Source: JAICXG01 sp036494545
GTDB taxonomy: Bacteria; Verrucomicrobiota; Verrucomicrobiia; Chthoniobacterales; UBA10450
DNA length: 64,000 bases
Direction: 5' to 3'
Assembly (NCBI GenBank): GCA_036494545.1
Contig: DASXOB010000016.1
Span: 434,001-498,000, forward strand
In this document: in pieces, positions 16,671 through 25,168 of the stretch
Layout of the letters: the number at the start of each line of letters is the position of its first letter
Position numbering within the stretch: the first letter of the stretch is position 1
Notes under the pieces: model-generated
The model's database searches: none
Seen by the model: only the letters and a program-made list of their open reading frames with translations
Told to the model about the DNA's origin: nothing
Program-made: the position numbers and the translations under genes

Positions 16671-18833
16671 TCAACGCAACATCTTGTCGAGAATCGGATC
16701 CGGCTGTGCGCCGAGAGCGAGCGCTTTCTCGTAATGACGGCGAGCAAGCTCTTTTGCCGGGGGCTGTGAGGTGGAATAGACGACCGCGAGATTGAAATGC
16801 GCGTCGGCGTAATCGGGGTTATCGGCAATTGCTTCGAGCATTTCCTTCTCCGCCGCTTCCTGCCAGCCTTTCTGGCTTGCGGTAATGCCGAGATAGTTGT
16901 GCGCGGTCGCACTTTTCGGATTGATGGCGAGCGACTTCGTCAGTTCGGAAAGCGCATCGTCGAATTTGTCCTGCTGATAATAAACAATCCCGAGGGTGGT
17001 GTGAGCGAACTCATCACGCGGCGCAAGAGCGAGCGCTTTTTTCAGTGTCAGTTCGGCAGCTTTGAGTTTGCCACCGCGGAAGAGGACAACGCCCAGATTT
17101 GATAGCGCGTAAAGATTGTTAGGATTCTTCGCCAGGATTTCCTGATATTGCTTTTCCGCTGCCCGGTAGTTGCCCTTGTCAAAGTTCCGCTTCGCTTCTT
17201 GGGCGAGAGGAAGAAGATCGGACGGAACCCCGGGTTTGAAGGTCGTGATAACCTCGGGTCCAATCGAGTTGTTTTCGCCGCTGGCGACCGATTCAAGCGA
17301 ACTCTTGTCGTTAGGCGGAGTCGCTTTCGCCTTAGCCGGCGAATCGCTAATCGTAATTGTTGCCGGTTTCGCCATTGTCAGGCTGGCTTTCACGGTGCCC
17401 GGCTGGGAATCGGAAATTGCAACGACCGGCGTCTTGAGCAGCGTCAATTCCTCCGGGCTCAGCTTGGTGATTGGCTCGGCGAGCAAATGGATCTGCTGAT
17501 CAAGCACGTCGGACTTGATCTTGAGCTTGTCGAACTCTGCCAGCATAAGCTTCTTTGCCTGCTCGCGTCGTGCTTCCTCCTGACGTTCGCGCACCACGAT
17601 TGCGCGCAACATCTGATTTTCCTTGACCAGTTTCGCGCTTTCTTCCGGTGTCTCGCCATTGAGTTTGAGCGCAGCGAGTTGGCCGCTCGCCTCATCGAGC
17701 TGCGAGCGCAAATCCGCGATCGTTTTCTCTGAATCCTGGTTCGCTTTTTGGCTGGTGATCAACTGATCGCGCAACTTTTCCAACTCCTGCCGCGCGGCTT
17801 GCAGTTCCTGTTCCTTGCGCGGTTTATCTGCGCTGATCTGGCGGACGGTGTTTTCAGCGGCTGCGAGTTTCTTTTGCAACTCACCATTCTCCGCCACCAG
17901 CGCCTGCACCCGCGCCTGGGCGTCGCCCGTTTCCCTTAATGCGCGCAAAGCATCGTCGCGTTCAAGCCGGGCCGTGTCCCGCTGCTGGGTGAGGCTGGCA
18001 ACCTGCTGTCGGCTCTCAAGCAATTTGGTATTCGTGCTCGCGCTTTCCTTCGCGGCCGTGGCACGCCCGGCTTCGGCAGTTTCGAGCGCTTTTTTCAACT
18101 GTGCGATTTCGTTACGAAGAGCGGCGGTGGCTTGCTCGTCGCCTTTGCCACCGGACTGAATCGCTTGCAGCGAGTTCTGCGCAGTAAGAAGCTGATCGCG
18201 CACTTCTCTTTCGGCTTTTTGGGACTTGCCGACATCGCCTTTTGCCTGATCCAGTTCCGCCGTCGCGGATTGCAGTCGGCCGACGAGGTCAAACTTCTCC
18301 TTTTGCGCCGCTGAGACTTGATCCTGCGATTTCTTTAACTCGTTCTCGAGCGCGTTGACGCGAGCGCGCAGATCCTGGGTCGCGTTCTGGATTGCGGCCT
18401 GAAGGTCCGCCGCCCCTGGTGGTGGCGGCGCGGTCTCGACTCGCGGCCCGCTCGGCGCAGTGTCAGGTGCGGCGCCTGTTCCGTTTTCCGGCGACGGCTC
18501 GGCTCTCGCGGCGAGATCGCTTTGCGTAGTGAGTTTGCTTTGCACGCGAAGAATTGCCTCAGAGACTTTTCGCCCGCGATACTCGACGATTGCCGGCTGC
18601 CAATCGGCGTGGTTCTTTTTCAACTCCTCGAGGAGCGCACCAGCGAAACGAAATTTGGAAAGCGCTGGCTTGAATTGATTTTCCCGCTCCAGCTTTTCGC
18701 CCAACTGCGCAGTCATATAAGCTTTGAGGAAAATCTCCGACGGATCGACGTCCTGGTCCTGTGCCGGGGAGGACCTCGGCGGCAAGAAAAGCGCCGCGAT
18801 CACGGCGAGGAGAAGCAAGCCGGTTTTGCTCAT
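16671..18833 (-). CDS. Exported coiled-coil protein with C-terminal TPR repeats
   Basis: A 720-residue protein of unknown function. The chosen ATG at 18833 gives a signal peptide (residues 1-26, LLLLAVIAALFLPP then SSPAQ); longer open frame upstream is not needed. Residues about 150-450 are a long Ala/Glu/Gln/Lys-rich coiled coil. The last about 170 residues form at least four TPR units (for example NNLYALSNLGVVLFRGGKLK). It probably acts as a scaffold in the periplasm or at the outer membrane. It is convergent with aconitase and separated from it by about 240 nt that hold nothing recognisable. No enzymatic motif is seen. Confidence 0.8.
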   Translation of the reverse strand: MSKTGLLLLAVIAALFLPPRSSPAQDQDVDPSEIFLKAYMTAQLGEKLERENQFKPALSKFRFAGALLEELKKNHADWQPAIVEYRGRKVSEAILRVQSKLTTQSDLAARAEPSPENGTGAAPDTAPSGPRVETAPPPPGAADLQAAIQNATQDLRARVNALENELKKSQDQVSAAQKEKFDLVGRLQSATAELDQAKGDVGKSQKAEREVRDQLLTAQNSLQAIQSGGKGDEQATAALRNEIAQLKKALETAEAGRATAAKESASTNTKLLESRQQVASLTQQRDTARLERDDALRALRETGDAQARVQALVAENGELQKKLAAAENTVRQISADKPRKEQELQAARQELEKLRDQLITSQKANQDSEKTIADLRSQLDEASGQLAALKLNGETPEESAKLVKENQMLRAIVVRERQEEARREQAKKLMLAEFDKLKIKSDVLDQQIHLLAEPITKLSPEELTLLKTPVVAISDSQPGTVKASLTMAKPATITISDSPAKAKATPPNDKSSLESVASGENNSIGPEVITTFKPGVPSDLLPLAQEAKRNFDKGNYRAAEKQYQEILAKNPNNLYALSNLGVVLFRGGKLKAAELTLKKALALAPRDEFAHTTLGIVYYQQDKFDDALSELTKSLAINPKSATAHNYLGITASQKGWQEAAEKEMLEAIADNPDYADAHFNLAVVYSTSQPPAKELARRHYEKALALGAQPDPILDKMLR

Positions 18834-18944
18834 CTCGAAGAGCGCAGACAATAGCTGACCGGTTCTGGCGTTGCAACGACGGGGCGTACGACACCGGCCT
18901 TTGTCTTTGCAATTGAATGTGGAAAACCTAAAGTCGAGCGCGAC

Positions 18945-19017
18945 GGTGGCCATAGCTCAATGGTAGAGCCCCAGATTGTGGTTCTGGCTGTTGCGGGTTC
19001 GAGTCCCGTTGGCCACC
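18945..19017 (+). tRNA. tRNA-His (anticodon GTG)
   Basis: A complete cloverleaf can be drawn. G18945 is the extra G-1 typical of tRNA-His and faces C73 at 19017. The seven-base acceptor stem pairs 18946-18952 with 19010-19016. The anticodon stem is CCAGA/TCTGG with the GTG anticodon at 18978-18980, and the T arm is GCGGG-TTCGAGT-CCCGT. The 3' CCA is not fully encoded (the sequence continues CAA), so it must be added after transcription. Confidence 0.95.
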
Positions 19018-19071
19018 CAACCTGCCGCGGACCGTCCGATTTCGACAGGCAAACCGCCGATCTGGAAAGGA

Positions 19072-19557
19072 TCAGCGGCTAGGCAACGAAGCTGCGAGCT
19101 GCCGAATGGAAACGTCCAATCGCTGGCGTTGCGAACTCAGGATCGTGATTGGTTTATTGAACTCGAGTTTGACGGCACCTTCCCCTGACGTGCTGGCGGT
19201 TTGGCGATTGTTGCCCGGACCAATCACCACTGTGACCAGCATCGCCTCATACACCAGGGTGATATGCTGGCTGTCGGTTTCCTTTAATTGCCCTTTGAAC
19301 CGCAAGGTATGCTCCGGATCGCCGACCAGGTCGAAACTGATGGCGGATCGGGCGGTGACGATTTCACCCTGCTGTTTGGTGTCTCCGGAAGAAAGCGTAA
19401 AACTGACCGTGTAGTTCCTGCTCAGCGGAGTGTTTGCGCCGGGATCGGCCGCGTTGTTTGGGGCGACTGGAGAATGCGCGACCGCGGAATCGGCCACGAA
19501 GGTCGAGGCGAGGGAAGCCAGGCAAATTGCGATGACTTTCGCGCGTTCCACTTTCAC
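19072..19557 (-). CDS. Hypothetical exported protein
   Basis: A 161-residue protein of no recognised family. The first 27 residues look like a signal peptide (VIAICLASLASTFVADSAVA, then HS). The mature part is rich in beta-strand-like alternation (RNYTVSFTLSSGD, LRFKGQLKETDSQHITLVYE). This suggests a small beta-sandwich in the periplasm. It is divergent from the tetR gene and may share its control region. Coding potential is judged from the signal peptide and codon pattern only. Confidence 0.6.
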   Translation of the reverse strand: MKVERAKVIAICLASLASTFVADSAVAHSPVAPNNAADPGANTPLSRNYTVSFTLSSGDTKQQGEIVTARSAISFDLVGDPEHTLRFKGQLKETDSQHITLVYEAMLVTVVIGPGNNRQTASTSGEGAVKLEFNKPITILSSQRQRLDVSIRQLAASLPSR

Positions 19558-19676
19558 AAGTTACACAGCTTGCGCCTGATTGGGAATTGCTCCTGCCGGG
19601 AGTTGCGCGGTTTTGTCCGCCAACTCCGGCCGAGGCTCAACGATCGAGAAGAAAACGAATTTACCTACAAATAAGA

Positions 19677-19710
19677 CTAGGAAACTATAAATACCGATAT
19701 AGTTTCCTAG
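19677..19710. promoter_or_regulatory. Perfect 13-bp palindromic operator upstream of tetR
   Basis: CTAGGAAACTATA (19677-19689) and its exact complement TATAGTTTCCTAG (19698-19710) are separated by 8 nt. The site ends 10 nt before the TetR start codon at 19721. TATAAA at 19687-19692, overlapping the left arm, could be a -10 box. The arrangement is typical of an autoregulated TetR repressor controlling its own efflux operon, and perhaps also the divergent gene at 19072. Confidence 0.75.
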
Positions 19711-19720
19711 GTTTTACAGA

Positions 19721-20353
19721 ATGCCAAAGCGCAGAGAAAATTCAACGTCACGACGCCCCCCACGCCAGCGGTCCGCCCCTTTGCCCACCACGCGTGCTCG
19801 CATCCTCAACGCCGCCCGCGCTCATTTTTTTCGCCACGGCTTTCGCAACGTCACAATGGACGACCTCGCCGCCGAGTTGCGCATAAGCAAAAAGACCCTC
19901 TACGCGCATTTCCCCAGCAAGGACGCTCTTCTCGCTGCGGTTCTTCAATCAAAATACGAGTCGATTCGACGTATTTTGCGCGAGGTCACTCGCCAGCGCT
20001 CGCAGCATTTTCCTGAAGCGCTCCACGCCCTCTCGCGCGGTGTGCAGAGCGAGATGAATGAATTGCAGCCTGCCTTCCTCCGCGACATGAGCAAGGCTCC
20101 CGAGGTATTTCAGCGTGTCGAACAACGCCGTGCCAATCTCATTCGCCAGCACTTCGGCCGGCTTTTCCACCAGGGACAACGTGATGGTCACGTGCGTACC
20201 GATATTCCGGTAAAACTGATGATCGAAACCCTGCTCGGTGCGGTGCAGGCGATCATGAATCCCCAGAAGCTGGAGCAACTGGAGCTGGCGCCACGAGAAG
20301 TCTTTGTCGGATTGCTCGATCTTCTTCTCCACGGTGCGGTGGTGCGCAAATGA
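19721..20353 (+). CDS. TetR/AcrR family transcriptional repressor (CecR/YbiH-like context)
   Basis: A 210-residue TetR regulator. The N-terminal helix-turn-helix is ARILNAARAHFFRHGFRNVT followed by MDDLAAELRISKKTLYAHFP (residues about 27-68); the rest is a helical ligand domain. It overlaps the membrane fusion gene by 4 nt (ATGA). The order TetR, HlyD-type lipoprotein, ABC ATPase, ABC-2 permease is the same as in the E. coli ybiH-ybhGFSR drug efflux operon controlled by CecR. It most likely represses this operon through the palindrome at 19677-19710. The ligand is unknown. Confidence 0.88.
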   Translation: MPKRRENSTSRRPPRQRSAPLPTTRARILNAARAHFFRHGFRNVTMDDLAAELRISKKTLYAHFPSKDALLAAVLQSKYESIRRILREVTRQRSQHFPEALHALSRGVQSEMNELQPAFLRDMSKAPEVFQRVEQRRANLIRQHFGRLFHQGQRDGHVRTDIPVKLMIETLLGAVQAIMNPQKLEQLELAPREVFVGLLDLLLHGAVVRK

Positions 20354-21132
20354 GGCACGTGATGCAATGGAAGTGCTCCCGCGTCGCTATCCTGGTCGCG
20401 ATGCTTTGCCTGCTTGTCGTAGGATGCGAAAAAGCGCCGGGCAATTCTTTCCAAGGCTATATCGAAGGCGAGTTTGTATATGTCAGTTCGCCCCTCGCCG
20501 GGACCGTGCAGAAGCTTTTTGTTAGCCGGGGCGATCAAGTACAAGCAGGTCAGCCGCTCTTTGCCCTCGACGAGACAATGGAAAAAGCGGCGCGCGAACA
20601 GGCTCAGGCGGCGTTCACCATGGCAGAAGCCGATTTCAAGCGAGAGGAACAACTTTTCCGCCAGGGACCGGCCGCAGCGCAGGATTACGATCGCGCCCGT
20701 TCGACGCGCGATCAGGACCGTGAGCAGCTCGCGCAGACGCAATGGAATCTCGAGCAAATGAAACAGGCGGCTCCGCAACCCGGTTTGGTTTTCGACACAC
20801 TCTTCCGCGAAGGCGAGTGGGTAGCGGCCGGGAAGCCGATCGTCATGTTGCTTCCGCCGCCTAACATTAAAGTCCGCGCTTTTGTTCCCGAGAGCGAAAT
20901 CGGTCCGCTGCGCGTGGGACAGGAGGCGCGTGTCATGGTCGACGGCGTGAGCGAGCCGTTTGTCGGGAAAATCAGCTACATTTCACAACGCGCGGAGTAC
21001 ACCCCGCCGGTGATCTTCAGCCGCGAGAGCCGGTCCAAGCTGGTTTTTCTCGTCGAGATTCATTTCCCTCCCGCGAGCGCGGCAAAATTGCATCCCGGTC
21101 AACCGGTCGATGTTGAATTCGTTAGGCAATGA
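20350..21132 (+). CDS. HlyD/YbhG-like periplasmic adaptor lipoprotein
   Basis: A 260-residue membrane fusion protein. The N-terminus has a lipoprotein signal (LCLLVVGCEKAPG, lipidated Cys near residue 26). It is followed by a split biotinyl-lipoyl half (SPLAGTVQKLFVSRGDQVQ), an alpha-helical hairpin (AREQAQAAFTMAEADFKREE) and a beta-barrel domain. It should link an inner-membrane ABC exporter to an outer-membrane channel. Start and stop overlap the neighbours as ATGA. Its last codons (GTT AGG CAA TGA) overlap a motif copy at 21119-21127. No outer-membrane channel gene is in the operon. Confidence 0.87.
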   Translation: MRHVMQWKCSRVAILVAMLCLLVVGCEKAPGNSFQGYIEGEFVYVSSPLAGTVQKLFVSRGDQVQAGQPLFALDETMEKAAREQAQAAFTMAEADFKREEQLFRQGPAAAQDYDRARSTRDQDREQLAQTQWNLEQMKQAAPQPGLVFDTLFREGEWVAAGKPIVMLLPPPNIKVRAFVPESEIGPLRVGQEARVMVDGVSEPFVGKISYISQRAEYTPPVIFSRESRSKLVFLVEIHFPPASAAKLHPGQPVDVEFVRQ

Positions 21133-22058
21133 GAAATGGGGAGCAGGCGATCGACGTCCGAGGGATGACCAAGCAGTTCGGCCATCGCACCGTCGTGGAT
21201 CATGTCGATCTGCGGGTGAACACCGGAGAGATCTATGGTTTTCTCGGGCCTAACGGCAGCGGTAAGACGACCTTCCTCCGCATGCTCTGCGGTTTGCTCC
21301 GGGCCGACGATGGTAGCGGTCAGGTCCTCGGAAACGATGTGATTCACGAGAGCGAAGCGATCAAACGCAAAGTCGGCTACATGACGCAGCGCTTTAGTTT
21401 CTGGGAAGACCTGAGCATCGAGGAGAACCTCGATTTCGTGGCGCGAATGTACGAGATGAAAAATCGTCGGGCCGCCGTTCGACAAACGATTGCGGGACTC
21501 GGCCTGGAGGGTCGACAGGACCAGCTTGCCGGTCAGCTTTCGGGAGGCTGGAAACAGCGACTCGCCCTCGCCGCCTGCCTCATTCATCAGCCGAAACTGC
21601 TCCTTCTCGATGAGCCGACCGCGGGTGTCGACCCGAAAGCGCGCCGTGATTTTTGGGAACAAATTCATGCGCTTGCTTCCAACGGCCTAACGTTTCTCAT
21701 CACCACTCATTACATGGACGAAGCGGAGCGCTGCCATCGGCTGGCTTACATTTCTTATGGTAAGCTGCTCGCCGATGGTACGGTCGAGGAGGTTATCGCG
21801 CAGGTTGGCCTAACGACATGGTCAGTGACCGGACCGGACCTGCCGAAGCTCACCGAACAGCTGCGTCATCAACCGGGTGTACAGCAGGCAGTCGCTTTCG
21901 GTAATGCCCTCCACGTGAGCAGCGATGACGCCGACAAACTGGAGCGCGCGATCGCACAGTTTCGTCATCCGCCGTACGACTGGCGCCAGATTCCATCCGG
22001 CCTGGAGGACGCCTTCATCAGCCTGATGCAGGAATCGACTGACAATTTTTTGCGGTGA
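21129..22058 (+). CDS. ABC exporter ATP-binding protein (YbhF half-size)
   Basis: A 309-residue ABC-2 type nucleotide-binding subunit. Walker A is GPNGSGKTTF, the signature is LSGGWKQRLALA, Walker B is LLLLDEPTAGVD, and the switch His lies in LITTHYMD. E. coli YbhF has two such domains; here there is one. The ATPase energises the permease encoded next, for export of an unidentified hydrophobic compound. The core motif GCCTAACG (21248-21255) encodes the P-N of Walker A, and two further copies lie in the gene. Confidence 0.9.
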   Translation: MRNGEQAIDVRGMTKQFGHRTVVDHVDLRVNTGEIYGFLGPNGSGKTTFLRMLCGLLRADDGSGQVLGNDVIHESEAIKRKVGYMTQRFSFWEDLSIEENLDFVARMYEMKNRRAAVRQTIAGLGLEGRQDQLAGQLSGGWKQRLALAACLIHQPKLLLLDEPTAGVDPKARRDFWEQIHALASNGLTFLITTHYMDEAERCHRLAYISYGKLLADGTVEEVIAQVGLTTWSVTGPDLPKLTEQLRHQPGVQQAVAFGNALHVSSDDADKLERAIAQFRHPPYDWRQIPSGLEDAFISLMQESTDNFLR

Positions 22059-23185
22059 GGTTCTCGTTTCAACGTTTACGCGGAATCATGGTGAAGGAAT
22101 TCACCCAGATGCGGCGTGACCGTCTTACCTTTGCCATGATGTTCGGTATCCCCCTCATCCAGCTGATTCTCTTTGGCTATGCGATCAATTCGGACCCGCG
22201 CCATCTTCCCGCCGCGGTCCTCCTCGCCGATCAGGGCCCGCAAGGACGTACCCTTCTGGCGGCGATGAAAAACAGCACTTACTTCGATTTCGTCAGGCAA
22301 GTGAAAACCGAAGCGGAAGGACACGAACTGCTCGCCCGCGGAAAGGTGCAGTTCGTGATTAGCATTCCGCAAAACTTCAGTCGCGATCTTCTCCGGGGCG
22401 ATCGACCGGCGATCCTGGTGGAAGGCGACGCGACCGACCCGGCGGCAACGGGCAACGCAATCGGTTCGTTAGGCACGCTCCTCAATACTGCGCTGCAGAA
22501 CGACCTCAAAGGTCCGCTGGCCTCGCTCAATCCGACGGATGGTCCGATCGACCTTCGCATTCACGCGCTCTATAACCCCGAAATCGTAACCCAATACAAT
22601 ATCGTTCCTGGACTCATGGGAACCATTCTCACCATGACGATGATCATGATTACCGGCCTTGCCATCACCCGCGAGCGGGAACGTGGCACGATGGAAAACC
22701 TGCTCTCCATGCCCACGCGTCCGAGCGAAGTGCTGATCGGCAAGATTATTCCCTATATCGTGGTCGGCTACATCCAGGCGGGCGTCATCCTGGGCACCGC
22801 CCATTTTCTCTTTCACGTTCCGATGCAGGGAAGCATTCTTCTGCTTTTGCTCGTCGCCCTCGTCTTCATCGCAGCCAATCTCGCGATGGGAATCACTTTC
22901 TCAACTATCGCCAAGAACCAGCTTCAGGCGATGCAGATGACCTTTTTCGTCTTTCTCCCCTCGATTCTGCTTTCGGGTTTTATGTTTCCCTTCCGCGGCA
23001 TGCCGCAGTGGGCGCAATACATCGGCGAGATTTTCCCACTCACGCATTTTCTGCGCATCATCCGCGGCATCTTGCTCAAGGGGAACACGGCTAACGACAT
23101 CATGCTTGAGCTCTGGCCGATTGCGCTCTTCGCGGTCATCGCGTTGGCGATCGGCATCAAGCGCTACCGGCAGACGTTGGATTAA
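22055..23185 (+). CDS. ABC-2 type exporter permease (YbhS/YbhR-like)
   Basis: A 376-residue inner-membrane permease with GTG start overlapping the ATPase stop (GTGA). One helix lies near residues 22-42 (TFAMMFGIPLIQLILFGYAI). A large extracytoplasmic domain of about 130 residues follows, then five C-terminal helices starting near MGTILTMTMIMITGLAIT, with the conserved RERERGTMENLLSMP segment. E. coli has two paralogous permeases (YbhS, YbhR) in this operon; here a single one would work as a homodimer. A weak GCCTG/CAGGC hairpin just after the stop may end the operon. Confidence 0.88.
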   Translation: MRFSFQRLRGIMVKEFTQMRRDRLTFAMMFGIPLIQLILFGYAINSDPRHLPAAVLLADQGPQGRTLLAAMKNSTYFDFVRQVKTEAEGHELLARGKVQFVISIPQNFSRDLLRGDRPAILVEGDATDPAATGNAIGSLGTLLNTALQNDLKGPLASLNPTDGPIDLRIHALYNPEIVTQYNIVPGLMGTILTMTMIMITGLAITRERERGTMENLLSMPTRPSEVLIGKIIPYIVVGYIQAGVILGTAHFLFHVPMQGSILLLLLVALVFIAANLAMGITFSTIAKNQLQAMQMTFFVFLPSILLSGFMFPFRGMPQWAQYIGEIFPLTHFLRIIRGILLKGNTANDIMLELWPIALFAVIALAIGIKRYRQTLD

Positions 23186-23319
23186 GCGCCTGAGAACAGG
23201 CAATTGAAATCGCTCTGGCGCGAAATACTCCTCGATCGGAAACTGTTTGGTGCAGGAAGAACAAGCGGCAGGCCAAGGAAAATGTGTTATTTGTCAGCCG
23301 CTTTCTCGAAAGTTGAAGC

Positions 23320-25155
23320 ATGCAAACAGGACCTCCCGGAATGTCTAATCTCGCCCTCGCTGCCGCACTGAAGAAGTACTTCGGCTACGATGCCTTTCGC
23401 CCGCTGCAGGAGGCGATCGTGCGCGACGCGCTCGCGGGCCGCGATGTCTTTGTCCTCATGCCGACCGGCGGCGGGAAGTCGCTCTGTTTTCAGTTGCCGG
23501 CACTGTTGCGTGAGGGCCTAACGATCGTCGTATCGCCACTCATTTCGCTCATGAAGGATCAGGTCGATGCGCTGCAGGCGAGCGGAATCGCGGCCACGTT
23601 TTTGAATTCCGCCCTCGATGCGACAGAAGCGCGCGGACGTTTACGCGGACTTCACAACGGCACTTATCAACTGCTCTACGTGGCGCCGGAGCGGCTCATG
23701 CTCGAATCGTTCGTCGAGAAACTGCCCGGCTGGAATATCGCCCAGATCGCGATCGACGAAGCGCATTGCATCAGCGAATGGGGCCACGATTTTCGACCGG
23801 AGTACCGTGCGCTCTCCAAGCTGAGGGAGCTTTTGCCTGACGTTCCGACGATGGCCCTGACCGCGACCGCCACAGAGCGAGTGCGCGACGATATCGTTAG
23901 GCAATTGGAATTGCGCCAGCCGCGCTGCTATGTGGCGAGTTTCGACCGGCCCAATCTCACATACCGCGTGATGCCGAAGGTCGCGGGTTACGATCAATTG
24001 CTCGAATTCCTCAAAGATCGGCCTAACGACAGCGGCATTGTTTATTGCGCGACACGCAAGTCGGCTGATTCGATAGCCGCGCGGTTAATCTCGGACGGGA
24101 TTCCGGCCAGACCATATCATGCGGGTCTCGAGGCCGGGGAACGCGCCAAACACCAGGAGATGTTTTTGCGCGACGACGTCCGGGTGGTGAGCGCGACGAT
24201 CGCCTTCGGGATGGGAATCAATAAATCAAACGTGCGTTTCGTCGTGCACTATGACCTGCCCAAGAACATCGAGAGTTATTATCAGGAAACCGGTCGCGCC
24301 GGCCGTGATGGGCTGCCGAGCGATTGCGTGCTCCTTTTCAATCCCGGCGATGTGGTGAAGCAGACCCGGTTCATCGACGAAAAGAGCGAGAGTGAAGCCC
24401 GCATCGCCCGCGAGCAGTTGCGTCAGATGGTCCATTACGCCGAGACGCGCGAATGCCGCCGCGCCGTGCTCCTGCGCTACTTCGGCGAAGAACGGCCTAA
24501 CGAACCATGCGACGGCTGTGACAACTGCCTTAATCCGCCTGAGATTTTCGATGGGACGATCGCAACACAAAAGTTTCTCTCTTCTGTCTTGCGCGTGCAG
24601 CAGAAGAGCGGATTTGCCTTTGGACTGAATCACATTGTCGAAGTGCTGACCGGCGCGGATACGGAGATGATCCGGCAACGCGGACATAACGAACTCACTA
24701 CCTACGGCATCGGAAGAGAGATGAGCCGCAAGGCCTGGCAGGCGATCGGACGCGAGCTTTTGCGGCTGGGTTTTCTCGAAGTGGCGCCGGGAAAATTCGC
24801 CACCGTTCAGGTCACTTCCTCTGGTCGTGAAGCGTTGCGCTCGCGCCGCCCGATTACGCTTACCAAGCACCGCGAAAAACCGGAGCCGCGCGCGAAATCG
24901 CGAGGCGGCGAGATCCAGTGCGACGAAGGGCTTTTCGCGAAGTTACGCGGGCTCCGCCGCACATTGGCCGACGAACGCAACGTTCCGGCCTACGTCATTT
25001 TTTCCGATGTCGCTCTGCGCGAAATGGCGCGACAAAATCCAACCACCCCGGCACAGTTTCGGCGGATCCCGGGGGTGGGCGAACAAAAGCTAAAGGACTT
25101 CGCCAAACCGTTTCTGGCCGCGATTGCGGAGTATCTGCAAGGCAATTCGCGGTAG
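23320..25155 (+). CDS. recQ: ATP-dependent DNA helicase RecQ
   Basis: A 611-residue 3'-5' DNA helicase of the RecQ family for recombination and fork repair. Motifs visible are: I MPTGGGKSLCFQLPAL, II IDEAHCISEWGHDFRP, III LTATAT, VI YYQETGRAGRDG. The zinc-binding cysteines are in ECRRAVLLRYFGEE and EPCDGCDNC. A winged-helix region follows, then a C-terminal HRDC domain (residues about 530-605). Length and order are canonical. ATG at 23320 or at 23341 (MSNLALAAAL) may start it. Four exact motif copies lie within the gene. Confidence 0.95.
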   Translation: MQTGPPGMSNLALAAALKKYFGYDAFRPLQEAIVRDALAGRDVFVLMPTGGGKSLCFQLPALLREGLTIVVSPLISLMKDQVDALQASGIAATFLNSALDATEARGRLRGLHNGTYQLLYVAPERLMLESFVEKLPGWNIAQIAIDEAHCISEWGHDFRPEYRALSKLRELLPDVPTMALTATATERVRDDIVRQLELRQPRCYVASFDRPNLTYRVMPKVAGYDQLLEFLKDRPNDSGIVYCATRKSADSIAARLISDGIPARPYHAGLEAGERAKHQEMFLRDDVRVVSATIAFGMGINKSNVRFVVHYDLPKNIESYYQETGRAGRDGLPSDCVLLFNPGDVVKQTRFIDEKSESEARIAREQLRQMVHYAETRECRRAVLLRYFGEERPNEPCDGCDNCLNPPEIFDGTIATQKFLSSVLRVQQKSGFAFGLNHIVEVLTGADTEMIRQRGHNELTTYGIGREMSRKAWQAIGRELLRLGFLEVAPGKFATVQVTSSGREALRSRRPITLTKHREKPEPRAKSRGGEIQCDEGLFAKLRGLRRTLADERNVPAYVIFSDVALREMARQNPTTPAQFRRIPGVGEQKLKDFAKPFLAAIAEYLQGNSR

Positions 25156-25168
25156 TCGCTCGTTCTGC

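Noticed and set aside
16430..16912. Minus-strand open frame of 160 codons at the end of aconitase
   Set aside because: It overlaps the TPR protein gene in another frame and has Ser/Arg-rich translation typical of a shadow frame.
18945..19020. tRNA-His as a pseudogene because CCA is incomplete
   Set aside because: Stems, loops and the G-1:C73 identity pair are intact; many bacteria add CCA enzymatically.
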